This document shows, one piece after another, positions 35,099-45,970 of a stretch of 64,000 nt of DNA; positions within the stretch are counted from its first letter, which is position 1, and the number at the start of each line of letters is the position of its first letter. Where the stretch lies: the NCBI RefSeq assembly GCF_025567625.1, contig NZ_JAOQJC010000021.1, positions 1 through 64,000 on the forward strand, read 5' to 3'. The stretch comes from Paenibacillus sp. J5C2022. GTDB taxonomy: Bacteria > Bacillota > Bacilli > Paenibacillales > Paenibacillaceae. The translations under genes and the position numbers were made by a program. The notes beneath the pieces are model-generated. The model did no database searches and had not been told where the DNA came from. It worked only from the letters and a program-made list of their open reading frames with translations.

Positions 35099-37138
35099 TT
35101 AATCGCCGACAATTCTAAAGTCGATATTGTTCGGTGGCGGACAGTTCCGCTTGGCTTCCTCCAGATGATTGTCGGACAGCGGCTCATTCATCCGTTCGGC
35201 GATTTTCTGAGCCTGATAGCTGTACCACAGATTGATAATGAGCATTTCGCCTTCACGAACCACCGCAAATTCTTTCTTGAACAATTCATTCAGGAATGCT
35301 TCTTCGTTAAGCTTCAAGGCAGCGGCTCCGACGATAATCTGGATGCGGTCATTGCCGGCATGCTCCTCCGACAACGTATGATAGAATCGCCACGCTTCCT
35401 CGTAACGGCCGCTGTCAATGAGCAAGTTCAAGTATTCCTCGGCCAATGCGCGGTCCGGGAATGACTGCGACACCTGGAAGGCTTGTTCCATGTATGCGAG
35501 CGCTTGCGAGAAGTCGCCTTTATGCTTCATGGCTACGGAGAGATTGCGATACACCCAAGCGGAGGGGTGCAGCTTAATGGATGTCTCCCATACCTCAATC
35601 GCCTCGTCTTCGCGGCCAAGCTCATAAAGCATGACGCCCAGATGCATATAGGCGTTCCAATTCCCGCTGCTTGAGGAGGTGCGCAAGCTCGCTTCCAGCA
35701 ATGCCAGCCACTCCGGCTGCACCATCCAGGCCGGCGGAACGCTGTTCGCATCACCCGCAGGGAAAGCTCCGCTGTCAAGCAGATGCTTCCACTCCGAGCC
35801 TTCAGCTGCTGCATCGTCCGACAGCAGGGAGAAGTCGAAGCCGGCGGGAATGCCGCGATGCTGCTCATGCTTGCGGCGCCGTGCTTCTTCCAGGCCGCCC
35901 CATCCCGACCCGTCATAGAGCTTTTGGAGGGGGGATTTTGTCGCTTCCGCTTGAACTCGCTCGTGAATGCTGTATAGGTCGGCTTCTGTAATCAGCTTGT
36001 CGACACAGCCCTTCACATATTCGTTCGCCCTTCGCCAATCCTCGCCATGAGACAGCACTGTATTCACATCGGACAGTCCGATCACCTGTGTGAAGTCCCA
36101 TTCCGAATGGGCTGGCATATCCAGTCCGTGCAGCTGAGTGGGAGCGAATCCCGCCTGAATCTCGATGTAGTTGCCTTTTCCTGGATCGGACAAGAAGTCG
36201 CACCAGCGTCGTCCGCCGGGATGATGTCCCCAGCAGAACATCTTCCGGTAGCGCAGAAGCGATGTGGAACGCTCGTAGAACAGCTTTCCATCCTCATAGG
36301 CTACGGCTTCCCAAGGGGCTCTGTCCCCGGCAGGCGTCTGGAAGAAATACTCATTCGAGAACGGGAAGTTCATGGGATAAGTGACGTCCTGCCCGGGTAC
36401 CGACGCAAGCTCGGGCAATTCGCCGTGGCCGAAGCCCTTGATGCGCTGGTCGAAATAGATGACCTCATCCGTCGTGGAGAACAAGCGAGCTTTCTCGGTT
36501 TCTTCAACGGCCGTATTGGTCCACCAGTACATAGGAACGGAATGATCGTTATCGTTGATGATGCGCACATACACAATCAGCTTGTCTGAGCCCGGCGGCA
36601 GATGGAAATCGATGTGCCAGAACACATTTTTGCAGCGCTCGTATTCGTATAGACGCAGAAATTCATGGCCATCCTTATCTTCCAGCATAGCCGCGTGCAA
36701 CGGAGAAGAAGTGGTGAACGTATGTCCCAGCTGTCCTATATTCCACTCAATGCCGCCTGAGAACCAGGCATTCAGAATCGCCAGATTGCCGGGCTGAAAG
36801 ACGGGATTCGTATAGAGCAGGTTGCGATTGGTGCGTTTGTCGATCAGGGAATAGAGTCTGCCGCCATATTGGGGCATAAATACAGCTTCCAGGATGCCAT
36901 TGTCCAGAACGATGGTATCCACAGTCATATCCGTCCGTCTGCGCGTATACCGGTCCTGCATGCGATAGGGCAGGTAACGCTCTCCAGCTTCATACCCCAG
37001 CATTGGCCGGAGCCGATCCGGATAACTGGCGTTGACAGGCACGTCGCGATCATGTCTGCGGTTTCTGAACATCGGAAGCGGATTGACGCCCTCAAGCGGC
37101 GAGCCAGAGAGCCGGATGGTTGATAATTGGATAGACAT
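35099..37138 (-). CDS. DUF5107 protein with C-terminal TPR repeats
   Basis: The N-terminal ~370 of 679 residues are a DUF5107 domain, a mutarotase-like beta-sandwich (FMPQYGGRLYSLIDKRTNRN; WFSGGIEWNIGQLGH; MYWWTNTAVEE). The C-terminal ~200 residues contain TPR repeats (MHLGVMLYELGREDEAIEVW and a second copy). DUF5107 genes often accompany sugar regulators and glycosidases, with unknown activity. No signal peptide is visible. It has its own terminator and GGAGA site, so it is a separate unit from the dgoK-like operon. Confidence 0.82.
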   Translation of the reverse strand: MSIQLSTIRLSGSPLEGVNPLPMFRNRRHDRDVPVNASYPDRLRPMLGYEAGERYLPYRMQDRYTRRRTDMTVDTIVLDNGILEAVFMPQYGGRLYSLIDKRTNRNLLYTNPVFQPGNLAILNAWFSGGIEWNIGQLGHTFTTSSPLHAAMLEDKDGHEFLRLYEYERCKNVFWHIDFHLPPGSDKLIVYVRIINDNDHSVPMYWWTNTAVEETEKARLFSTTDEVIYFDQRIKGFGHGELPELASVPGQDVTYPMNFPFSNEYFFQTPAGDRAPWEAVAYEDGKLFYERSTSLLRYRKMFCWGHHPGGRRWCDFLSDPGKGNYIEIQAGFAPTQLHGLDMPAHSEWDFTQVIGLSDVNTVLSHGEDWRRANEYVKGCVDKLITEADLYSIHERVQAEATKSPLQKLYDGSGWGGLEEARRRKHEQHRGIPAGFDFSLLSDDAAAEGSEWKHLLDSGAFPAGDANSVPPAWMVQPEWLALLEASLRTSSSSGNWNAYMHLGVMLYELGREDEAIEVWETSIKLHPSAWVYRNLSVAMKHKGDFSQALAYMEQAFQVSQSFPDRALAEEYLNLLIDSGRYEEAWRFYHTLSEEHAGNDRIQIIVGAAALKLNEEAFLNELFKKEFAVVREGEMLIINLWYSYQAQKIAERMNEPLSDNHLEEAKRNCPPPNNIDFRIVGD

Positions 37139-37176
37139 TGCGCATTCTCTCCTTCAAGTACGCATAATGGATACAG

Positions 37177-37610
37177 CTAAGCATTATTCTTTTTGCGGAA
37201 TTCAGATGGGCTAAGTCCAATCATTTTTTTGAATAACCGATTGAAATAGAAGGGATTGTCGATGCCTACCTTGTAGGCTACTTCTTTAACTCGAACATCC
37301 TTTTGCTTCAGCAATTGAACGGCATAATTGACCTTCAGCTCATTAATATATTGAAACATGCTTTTGCCGGTATCCTGTTTGAAAATTCTGCACAAATAGC
37401 TTGCATTCAGATTAACGGCATTGGCTAACATATCCAGTGTGATTTTCTCATGAATCCGATCATGCAGAATCTCTATAATTTGCAGTGTTTCCTTACGGCA
37501 AGCGCGCTGCTTGGCTTCCTGGAGACGGGTACCGGCTTCTTGCATGACATCGTGCAAGACCTGCTGGAACCTCTCCAGAGATTGCACGTCCATGAGCGTC
37601 GTTCGGAAGG
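37177..37610 (-). pseudogene. C-terminal remnant of a YesN-type AraC response regulator
   Basis: The frame carries residues typical of the linker and C-terminal AraC domain (LDMLANAVNLNASYLCRIFK; KEVAYKVGIDNPFYFNRLFK). The receiver domain and most of the linker, over 350 residues in YesN proteins, are missing. Its 5' side joins directly to a truncated solute-binding gene near 37610, in another frame. The first ATG in frame is at 37593 and has no ribosome site. This marks a deletion. Confidence 0.8.
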
Positions 37611-38120
37611 CGTGGGAGCCATATAGATTTTTCCATCGCCATAAGGCTTGGCAAAGTCCAAAATATCGTCCATGATAATATCCTTGAGCGGCACGTCTTT
37701 GTCCAGCGCTTTACTGTCGAACAGTTCCGTCAGATCAAGGAAAGCTCTTTCTATCAGCATTTTCTGCACCGTATTGGTCTGGTCGGATAACGGCGCGTAT
37801 ATGAAGTCCGGCGGATTGCCCGATACGTTCAGAGGCTTGATAATATCCATTACCTTGGGATTGGAAATCATCGTAATACGGACTCCGGGGAAATCGGCCT
37901 CGAACCGTTCAATAACGGCTTCCCAATAGGCTTTGCCGTAAGCGCCTTCAAACACGGCAATGCTCAGCTCTTTGTTCGCAAACTTAACTTCTTCTCTTTC
38001 CGGATATATAGAGTTCGATTCCGAATTCAGGTTAGGGGATGGCATTAGCCCACAGCTTGCCAGCACGATAGCTGTGATCAGAATGAAACTGCCGTATGCG
38101 GCTATTTTAGCGGACATCAT
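37600..38120 (-). pseudogene. N-terminal remnant of a sugar solute-binding lipoprotein
   Basis: About 170 residues match the start of an extracellular solute-binding protein: lipoprotein signal (IVLASCG), LSIAVFEGAYGKAYWEAVIE and the DGKIYMAP motif. Intact members exceed 450 residues. After about residue 172 the sequence changes to unrelated reading and the frame ends at 37473 inside the AraC remnant. An internal deletion removed the rest of this gene and the front of the regulator. Confidence 0.8.
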
Positions 38121-38292
38121 GTACCTTGACCTCCTCTGGCATCATAAGACCATTATAGAGGGAAAGCAGTCCGGCTTGCACCAGTAATTTTAAGTTCCTT
38201 CTTTTCCATTTCAAGAACAGAGTTGCTTTAGGAGTGCCGACTGTGCGAAGATTTGCGTAGTTTTTATCTTTTGGTGCGAAAGGAGCAGGCTT

Positions 38293-40116
38293 TTGAAACC
38301 GATCTCAACCCTTCACAAGCTTCTTCGAAACACAAGTATCAAGTCTCGTCTAATTTATACGCTGTTGGTGTTGACGACGGTTCCGATCATATTGTCCGGG
38401 AGCTACTCATACCTAGGGGCCAGCGACGCCATTAAAATGAAAATAAGCACGTATTCGGCCGAAATTATGAAGCAGCTGCGAAAAAACGAGCAACTTGAAA
38501 ATAAAAAATATGTCAGTCTAAGCGATTCGATTATGCTGGATGGCGATGTACAGCACTATATTCAAAATTATGCCGAAGTCGATGAAACGGGAAAAAAGGA
38601 AATGAGCGTGTACATCAACAATTTGCTTAGCGATAAGCTTGATTTGCTGCAGAAAATAAAAAACGTCAGAATAATGACCCCCGATGCCAACACCGTTTAC
38701 GATATGGGCTTCAACGTCATTAGCGACAGCAATTTTGAACGGTTGGTGGAGCGGATCGATAAGGCGGACGGCAAGGACCAATGGTCGTACTTGACGACCG
38801 AGCAAGGAGAAGCCTGCATTGTGCTGGCACGCAAAATCAATTCCTTGAAAAACTGGGACCAGTCGCTCGGTTATATTTTTATCAGCATTGGCGAGCAGCT
38901 TTATTCAGAGGAGCTGTATTCCGACGTGGATATGGGAGACGGCACGGATGTATTTATTTTGGATGACAGAGGAAGCGTTGTCTCCAGCCGCAGCTCCAAA
39001 ATACCGCTCCACGAGCCTTTTAAGGACAAGAAGCTGATGGCGGCCATTCAACGTCATGAAGCGAACGGAAGCCCTTCGTTCTCGATGGACATATCCGGAG
39101 AACATCATCTTGTGGCCTACAGCTACGATGTATACTCCGGCTGGTATTTGATCAGCACCATTCCCGACAGTTACTTGAATAATGAAACAAAGTATATTCA
39201 GCGCAGCATTGTGGTGACGTGCGTCTTGCTTATTGTCGTATCGTTCGTCATCGCTCTGCTCATATCCAATACGATCTACCGTCCGCTTACGAAGCTTGTC
39301 GAACAGACGTCGCGCATTATTCGAGGTAACTTGAATACGACAGTGCAGGACGACAGCAAGGATGAAATCGGTTACCTGACCGATCGCTTTAACGTCATGG
39401 TAGAACAGATCAATAGCTTGATTGAAGAGACAAAGCGGGAGCAGCAGCAGAAGCGGGAGATTGAGCTGCAAATGCTTCAGGCGCAAATCAACCCGCACTT
39501 CTTGTTCAACACACTTAATTCCTTGAAGTGGACAGCGCAGCTTAGTCAGGCGGAAAGTGTCAGCATCGGCTTAAGCGCCTTGGCCGAGCTGCTGCGCAAT
39601 ACGATTATCGACAAGAAAGAATTTGTCACTTTAAGAGAAGAGCTGCGCAATATTGATAATTATGTGGTTATTCAGAAGGTTCGCTACGGCTCGACCTTCG
39701 AAGTCGCTATCGATATGCAGCCTGGGACGGAACAATGCCAGGTGCCGAAATTCATTCTGCAGCCGATAGTAGAAAACGCGATTATTCACGGGCAGGAAGG
39801 GATCACGCATAATTTGTCCATTACGATCAATGGCATGCTTCAGGAGAAGGAACTCGTGATTACCATTGCGGATAACGGAAGGGGAATGGACCAATCCAAA
39901 GCGGAGCAGCTGCTGTCCGGTGAGTATATTTCGGGCGAAGGGCGGCTTGCGAATATCGGCATTACCAACGTCGTAGAGCGGATCAAGCTGAATTTCGGCG
40001 AGGAATACGGGGTTGCAATTCGCAGTAAGGAGCAGGAAGGGACGGTTGTGACAGTAAAGCTTCCGGTTGTGATGGATTCGGAGGAGGAAAACAGCGCTGA
40101 GCGGGCAAAAAAATGA
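38293..40116 (+). CDS. YesM-type sensor histidine kinase (orphan)
   Basis: This 607-residue kinase has an N-terminal membrane helix (LIYTLLVLTTVPIILSGSYS), a large extracellular sensor, a second helix near residue 305, HAMP, His402 in QINPHFLFN, and HATPase motifs (QPIVENAIIHG; IADNGRGM). The start is a TTG at 38293 with AAAGGAG eight bases upstream. It diverges from the solute-binding/AraC deletion remnant, whose regulator half was probably its partner. It is therefore likely an orphan kinase, unless it talks to the regulator at 29531. Confidence 0.85.
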   Translation: MKPISTLHKLLRNTSIKSRLIYTLLVLTTVPIILSGSYSYLGASDAIKMKISTYSAEIMKQLRKNEQLENKKYVSLSDSIMLDGDVQHYIQNYAEVDETGKKEMSVYINNLLSDKLDLLQKIKNVRIMTPDANTVYDMGFNVISDSNFERLVERIDKADGKDQWSYLTTEQGEACIVLARKINSLKNWDQSLGYIFISIGEQLYSEELYSDVDMGDGTDVFILDDRGSVVSSRSSKIPLHEPFKDKKLMAAIQRHEANGSPSFSMDISGEHHLVAYSYDVYSGWYLISTIPDSYLNNETKYIQRSIVVTCVLLIVVSFVIALLISNTIYRPLTKLVEQTSRIIRGNLNTTVQDDSKDEIGYLTDRFNVMVEQINSLIEETKREQQQKREIELQMLQAQINPHFLFNTLNSLKWTAQLSQAESVSIGLSALAELLRNTIIDKKEFVTLREELRNIDNYVVIQKVRYGSTFEVAIDMQPGTEQCQVPKFILQPIVENAIIHGQEGITHNLSITINGMLQEKELVITIADNGRGMDQSKAEQLLSGEYISGEGRLANIGITNVVERIKLNFGEEYGVAIRSKEQEGTVVTVKLPVVMDSEEENSAERAKK

Positions 40117-40196
40117 TTGTGGTGGAATTTCTCATGTCTACTGGCCTATCAATTCCCTTTTATCCATCTTATAATAGAATTATTTAAATCTATCGC

Positions 40197-40215
40197 TAAT
40201 AGTGATACACTATTA
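40197..40215 (+). promoter_or_regulatory. Inverted repeat upstream of malate:quinone oxidoreductase
   Basis: TAATAGTG-ATA-CACTATTA is a perfect 8-bp dyad about 118 bases before the start. A second hairpin, GCGCTCT (40257-40263) with AGAGCGC (40284-40290), lies in the probable leader. These suggest a repressor site and a structured 5' UTR. Confidence 0.45.
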
Positions 40216-40332
40216 TGAGGTATAGAATCGATCCAGAAATGGTGTGTGACTAGGTCGCGCTCTGGCTTTCTGTGACACTGTTAAGAGCGCCTGCATCCTT
40301 TCTGCAAATATTAGGGTATAAGGAAGGTAGAA

Positions 40333-41841
40333 ATGAGTAACAAACAATCGAAAACAGACGTGATCTTAATCGGTGCCGGAATTATGAGCGCGACTTTAGG
40401 CGCGTTGTTGAAAGAATTAGTGCCGGACTGGAAAATCAAGGTATTCGAGCGGCGTGCAACCGCTGGCGAGGAAAGCTCGAACGAATGGAACAATGCGGGG
40501 ACGGGTCATGCGTCGCTATGCGAGCTGAACTATACGTCCGCCAAACCGGACGGAACCATAGATATTAGCAAAGCGGTCAAAGTGAATGAAGAGTTCCAGG
40601 TATCCAAGCAGTTCTGGTCCTATCTCGTGGACAGCGGTCTGATCAACAATCCGAAGGATTTTATTATGCAGGTGCCGCATATGAGCTTTGTGCAAGGGGA
40701 GAAGGATGTCGCGTTCCTGAAGAAGCGTTTTGAAGCGATGTCCAGCAATCCATTGTTTGCCGGCATGGAGTTTTCCGATGATCCGGGCAAGTTGAAGGAA
40801 TGGATTCCGCTTATGATGAAAGACCGGGTAGCGTCTCAGCCGATGGCGGCGACAAGAATCCAATCCGGCACGGACGTCAATTTCGGCTCCTTGACCAGAA
40901 TTTTGTTCAAGCATCTGAATAGTAAAGGCGTCGGCATTCAGTACAAGCAAAATGTAGATGATATTAAGCGTGCCGCCGACGGCTCCTGGGAGTTGAAGGT
41001 GCGGGACATCGATAGCGGAGCCGTCGAGCGCCATAACGCCAAGTTCGTCTTTATCGGCGGCGGGGGCGGAAGCTTGCACCTGCTGCAGAAGTCCGGCATT
41101 CCGGAAGGCAAAGGCATCGGAGGCTTCCCGGTAAGCGGACTGTTCATGGTCTGCCAGAATCCGGACGTTGTCGCGCAGCATCGTGCGAAAGTTTACGGGA
41201 AAGCTCCTGTTGGCGCTCCGCCGATGTCCGTTCCGCATCTGGATACCCGCTTTATCGAGAACAAGGAATCGCTGCTGTTCGGGCCGTTCGCCGGCTTCAC
41301 GCCGAAGTTCCTGAAGTTCGGCTCCAATCTGGACTTGATCACTTCCGTGAAGACAAGCAATCTGACCACGATGATGGCGGCAGGCGTGAAGAATGTCCCG
41401 TTGACGACTTACTTGATCAAGCAAGTGATGCAGTCGAAGGAGAAGCGCATGGAAGCGCTGCGGGAGTTCGTCCCGAACGCCAAGAGCGAAGACTGGGATC
41501 TGCTGGTCGCCGGCCAGCGTGTGCAGATTATTAAAGATACGGCTGCAGGCAAAGGAACGCTTCAGTTCGGCACGGAGGTCATTAGCGCGGCTGACGGCTC
41601 GATAGCCGCATTGCTGGGCGCATCTCCAGGCGCTTCTACTGCGGTGTCCGTCATGCTGGAAGTTCTTCAGAAGTGCTTCCCGCAGCAGGTGAAGGCATGG
41701 GAGCCGAAGCTGAAAGAGATGATTCCTTCTTACGGTGTAGCTTTGCTGAAAAAGCCTGAGCTTATACAAGAGATTCATGCATCGACAGAACGGACGCTTG
41801 GCCTTAGCACTGAACAGGAGCATGTCCTTCAGACGGTATAA
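40333..41841 (+). CDS. mqo: Malate:quinone oxidoreductase
   Basis: This 502-residue FAD enzyme oxidises L-malate to oxaloacetate and passes electrons to quinone at the membrane. The Rossmann motif [17 protein letters not shown], the family signatures [20 protein letters not shown] and LCELNYTS, and a late GASPGAST motif fit Mqo. GGAAGG precedes the ATG. It is monocistronic, with a structured leader and a terminator right after the stop. Its neighbours are unrelated. Confidence 0.93.
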   Translation: MSNKQSKTDVILIGAGIMSATLGALLKELVPDWKIKVFERRATAGEESSNEWNNAGTGHASLCELNYTSAKPDGTIDISKAVKVNEEFQVSKQFWSYLVDSGLINNPKDFIMQVPHMSFVQGEKDVAFLKKRFEAMSSNPLFAGMEFSDDPGKLKEWIPLMMKDRVASQPMAATRIQSGTDVNFGSLTRILFKHLNSKGVGIQYKQNVDDIKRAADGSWELKVRDIDSGAVERHNAKFVFIGGGGGSLHLLQKSGIPEGKGIGGFPVSGLFMVCQNPDVVAQHRAKVYGKAPVGAPPMSVPHLDTRFIENKESLLFGPFAGFTPKFLKFGSNLDLITSVKTSNLTTMMAAGVKNVPLTTYLIKQVMQSKEKRMEALREFVPNAKSEDWDLLVAGQRVQIIKDTAAGKGTLQFGTEVISAADGSIAALLGASPGASTAVSVMLEVLQKCFPQQVKAWEPKLKEMIPSYGVALLKKPELIQEIHASTERTLGLSTEQEHVLQTV

Positions 41842-41853
41842 ACGGATATAGAT

Positions 41854-41896
41854 AAAACGGCCATAGTCATGCGTGCCGCGACTAATGGCCGTTTTT
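41854..41896 (+). terminator. mqo: Rho-independent terminator of mqo
   Basis: AAAACGGCCAT pairs with ATGGCCGTTTT, with further pairing inside (GTC/GAC), and is followed by TTTTTC. Confidence 0.85.
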
Positions 41897-41923
41897 CTAT
41901 TCTAATCAGGCGCAGAAGGCGTG

Positions 41924-41972
41924 TTGACATTGCTGGCTCAGAGAGCTATGATTGGTTGCGTAAACGTTTAAC
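41924..41972 (+). promoter_or_regulatory. LacI-gene promoter with adjacent operator
   Basis: TTGACA (41924-41929) and TATGAT (41947-41952) are separated by exactly 17 bases, a near-consensus promoter. The dyad GCGTAAACGTTTAAC lies directly downstream, core TAAACGTTTA at 41961-41970, where bound repressor would block initiation. The same core occurs before the alpha-glucosidase gene. Confidence 0.8.
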
Positions 41973-42030
41973 CTACAATCTGATCCCCTCCTATTTTCGA
42001 GCGGGCAGCGCATACGTATGAGGTGAGATG

Positions 42031-43035
42031 ATGTCAGCGACAATTAAAGATATAGCCAAAGCTGCAGGTGTCTCCATCGCTACTGTATCCAGAGTCATCA
42101 ATCAACTGGGCGGATACAACGAGGAAACAGGGAAGCGGGTCATTGCCGTCGCGAGGGAGCTTGGCTATCGGAAGAACGAGAGTGCGAGAAGTCTGGTGCA
42201 GAAGACGACGAAGACGATCGGCATCATTATGCCGGATGTGGCGACATCCTTCTATGGCGACATTACGAAAGGCATCGAGGACATTTCGTTCGAGCATGGC
42301 TATAGTGTTATCCTGACGCATGCGGGCTCCCGCGGCTCCCGTATCCGCGAAAGCCTGAATCTGATGGGCGAGCGACGAGTGGACGGGCTGATTATCGTAT
42401 CGGTAGAACTGCAAGCAGAAGGAATCGAATTGCTGCTGTCGCTGGGCATTCCGCATATTCTGCTATCCACCAAGACGGCGTCGGAGCAAGTGCCTTATAT
42501 GAAGGTGGACGATTATGGGGCAGCCTATACGGCAGTGAAGCATCTTATTGACTGTGGCCATCGCTTCATCGGCATGGCGGGCGCAGATCCGGAGGATGCG
42601 ATAGCAGGCGTGCCGCGCATGGAAGGCTACAAGCAGGCGCTAAGCGATTGCGGGCTGAAGGTAGACTCTCATGTCATCAAGACCGGTGACTTCAGCTTTG
42701 ACGCCGGGAAGCGGGCCATGCAGGCATTCATTGAAGAGCAAGCACCGATTACGGCTGTCTTCTGCGTTAGCGATGAGGCGGCGCTCGGCATCATATCCGC
42801 ATGCTACGAGCGGGGAATCCGCGTGCCGGATGATATCTCTGTGGTAGGCTACGATAATTCGAAGGTGTCACAGATGTCGATACCCCCGCTAACGACCGTT
42901 GCGCAGCCGCTGTATGAGATGGGAAGAGCGGGCTGTTTGGAGCTGATACGTTCTATTCAAGGGAAGACGAATATTGTCTCCAAAGTAATCCCTCATGAAC
43001 TGGTTATACGTCAGTCGGTACGGAAAATTTTATAG
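42031..43035 (+). CDS. LacI family transcriptional repressor
   Basis: This protein of about 334 residues has the N-terminal LacI helix-turn-helix (ATIKDIAKAAGVSIATVSRV) with hinge helix (NESARSLVQKTTKTIG) and a periplasmic-binding-type sensor. ATG 42031 is preferred over 42028 for spacing from GAGG. Dyads with TAAACGTTTA cores at its own promoter and before the next gene imply autoregulation and control of the alpha-glucosidase; a maltose- or isomaltose-type inducer is inferred. Confidence 0.92.
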   Translation: MSATIKDIAKAAGVSIATVSRVINQLGGYNEETGKRVIAVARELGYRKNESARSLVQKTTKTIGIIMPDVATSFYGDITKGIEDISFEHGYSVILTHAGSRGSRIRESLNLMGERRVDGLIIVSVELQAEGIELLLSLGIPHILLSTKTASEQVPYMKVDDYGAAYTAVKHLIDCGHRFIGMAGADPEDAIAGVPRMEGYKQALSDCGLKVDSHVIKTGDFSFDAGKRAMQAFIEEQAPITAVFCVSDEAALGIISACYERGIRVPDDISVVGYDNSKVSQMSIPPLTTVAQPLYEMGRAGCLELIRSIQGKTNIVSKVIPHELVIRQSVRKIL

Positions 43036-43096
43036 TCTATGTAAACAATATGAGCGATAGCTTCCCCTTTTGAATCATGATATTTTTTTACGTGTT

Positions 43097-43112
43097 ACGT
43101 AAACGTTTACGT
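43097..43112 (+). promoter_or_regulatory. LacI-type operator before the alpha-glucosidase gene
   Basis: ACGTAAACGTTTACGT is a perfect 16-bp palindrome 50 bases before the start. Its core TAAACGTTTA equals that at 41961-41970. Confidence 0.75.
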
Positions 43113-43155
43113 TACGTATGACAGGGCATATGGATAGAATAATAAGAAGGAGTGA

Positions 43156-44820
<1,665 letters not shown>

Positions 44821-44825
44821 TGGTG

Positions 44826-44851
44826 AGCCCGCATGCCAGAGCATGCGGGCT
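44826..44851. terminator. GC-rich hairpin after the alpha-glucosidase gene
   Basis: AGCCCGCATGC-CAGA-GCATGCGGGCT is a perfect 11-bp stem five bases after the stop. A T-run is lacking; it may be bidirectional with the convergent remnant gene. Confidence 0.6.
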
Positions 44852-44859
44852 ATGAAGCG

Positions 44860-45209
44860 TCAGAGGAAAGCGATGATCCCGGCGCCAAGCGCCAGTATGC
44901 CGACGGCCGCTATGAATATCTCGGTGCGGACGACAGATTTCTTCATGAGCTTGCCGGCATATAAATTGACGAAGCTGTGTGCGGGGATCAGCAGTACTAC
45001 TAGCCATGGGGATTTCGCGACGAGCAGGGTACAGCCGATATGAAATGCGCTTGCAAATATGCGTTCCACGATGCCCCATAGTGGAAGACGAGCCAGAATA
45101 GCAACGGGACCAAAACATAGAACGGTATCATGTATTTGGCCTTGTTCATCGTGCTTTGAAACTGCTGATGAATATCGTCGCCTTGATGAGCGTCGCTCGA
45201 CAATGTCAT
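44860..45209 (-). pseudogene. Frameshifted small membrane protein gene
   Basis: An ATG at 45209 overlaps the HTH gene stop (ATGA) and is preceded by AAAGGAG. It reads MTLSSDAHQGDDIHQQFQST... and a hydrophobic helix (FYVLVPLLFWLVF), then turns to non-membrane sequence and stops at 45000. A second frame, joining near 45075, continues with three hydrophobic segments (GIVERIFASAFHIG; WLVVLLIPAHSF; IFIAAVGILALGAG) to 44860. The ER...H pattern of the second part resembles YhfC-type membrane proteins, a weak resemblance. A frameshift or a deletion joining two genes would explain it. Confidence 0.5.
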
Positions 45210-45688
45210 TTGCTTTCATCTCCTTTAATTGGCGGCGATTCCGCACTGATGCTTGCATGTGGCTTGGTCTCCGGGATGATGATCGTCGTGATGGTTCTTC
45301 TTCTGCGATCGGGAGCGGGCTTATTCCCGACATGCTTCATGAGCTGTGTCCGCAACCCTTGAACCAGCTCCATATATTCCTCATCGGACAGGAGAAGATC
45401 CGGCTGTCGGAACGATACGCCGTCTTGTCGAAGATCGAATTGATCCTGTTGAAGATACTTCCCGTAATCTCCAAGCAAGGAAGCGATAAACTTCATGAAC
45501 AATTTCATATGCTCGTCAGGTGTCATAGCGGCCAGCTCTTGAGCTGGAATATCTGCACCGTTCTCCGCCAGACTGTAAACTTTCAACATGGCACCACGAA
45601 TTTGCTTATGCTCTACAACTTCAACCAGTTGAGCCTTAAGCAGCTTGTTCAGATGGCGATACATCGTAGCTTGCGGAATATCGGGCAT
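45206..45688 (-). CDS. Winged-helix (ArsR-like) regulator, apparently 5'-truncated
   Basis: Residues IPQATMYRHLNKLLKAQLVE are the recognition-helix region of an ArsR/MarR-like winged helix, followed by a ~100-residue helical region. The ATG at 45688 falls in the middle of the DNA-binding domain and has no ribosome site. The frame continues upstream to a TAG near 45764 with more winged-helix-like sequence but no start codon. The gene has therefore probably lost its 5' end. It overlaps the next gene as ATGA, implying original co-transcription. Confidence 0.5.
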   Translation of the reverse strand: MPDIPQATMYRHLNKLLKAQLVEVVEHKQIRGAMLKVYSLAENGADIPAQELAAMTPDEHMKLFMKFIASLLGDYGKYLQQDQFDLRQDGVSFRQPDLLLSDEEYMELVQGLRTQLMKHVGNKPAPDRRRRTITTIIIPETKPHASISAESPPIKGDESK

Positions 45689-45868
45689 AAGCTGTGAATA
45701 AGGCCGGTCAGTGGATATGGATATATTTGGAGTCTATTTCGACCGTCCTTATGCTGTGTATACTATGTAGGAGCGCACTAGAATCAGACGTTACCTAATG
45801 GTCATCGTGAGCATAGCAGCTAATCTGCTGCAGTCGAAGGTTGCGTTCACCGATTGCAAGCGGCAGAG

Positions 45869-45917
45869 GCAGGCCGGAGGGCCTCCGTGTTCCACAGGAA
45901 CAGCATCCCCGGCCTGA
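45869..45917. other. GC-rich foldable region in the 45.7-46.0 kb intergenic gap
   Basis: CAGGCCGG at 45869-45876 can pair with CCGGCCTG near 45910-45917, with GGAGG/CCTCC and GTTCC/GGAAC stems between. No T-run follows. It lies just downstream of the glucosyltransferase-type gene (minus strand) and may be its 3' structure. No protein was recognised in the gap. Confidence 0.35.
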
Positions 45918-45970
45918 AGGGTGTTCAATGTTGGGATGAAGGTGGCGATGTCAAGACGCAGCGGTTGAAT

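Noticed and set aside
40516-41823. Long open frame antisense to mqo (about 435 codons)
   Set aside because: It mirrors a gene with clear Mqo motifs; the antisense product is Arg/Leu/His-rich with no recognisable domain or ribosome site.
43097-43112. Palindrome considered as a CcpA cre site
   Set aside because: It shares its core with the site at the adjacent LacI gene, so the local LacI protein explains it better; CcpA binding cannot be excluded.
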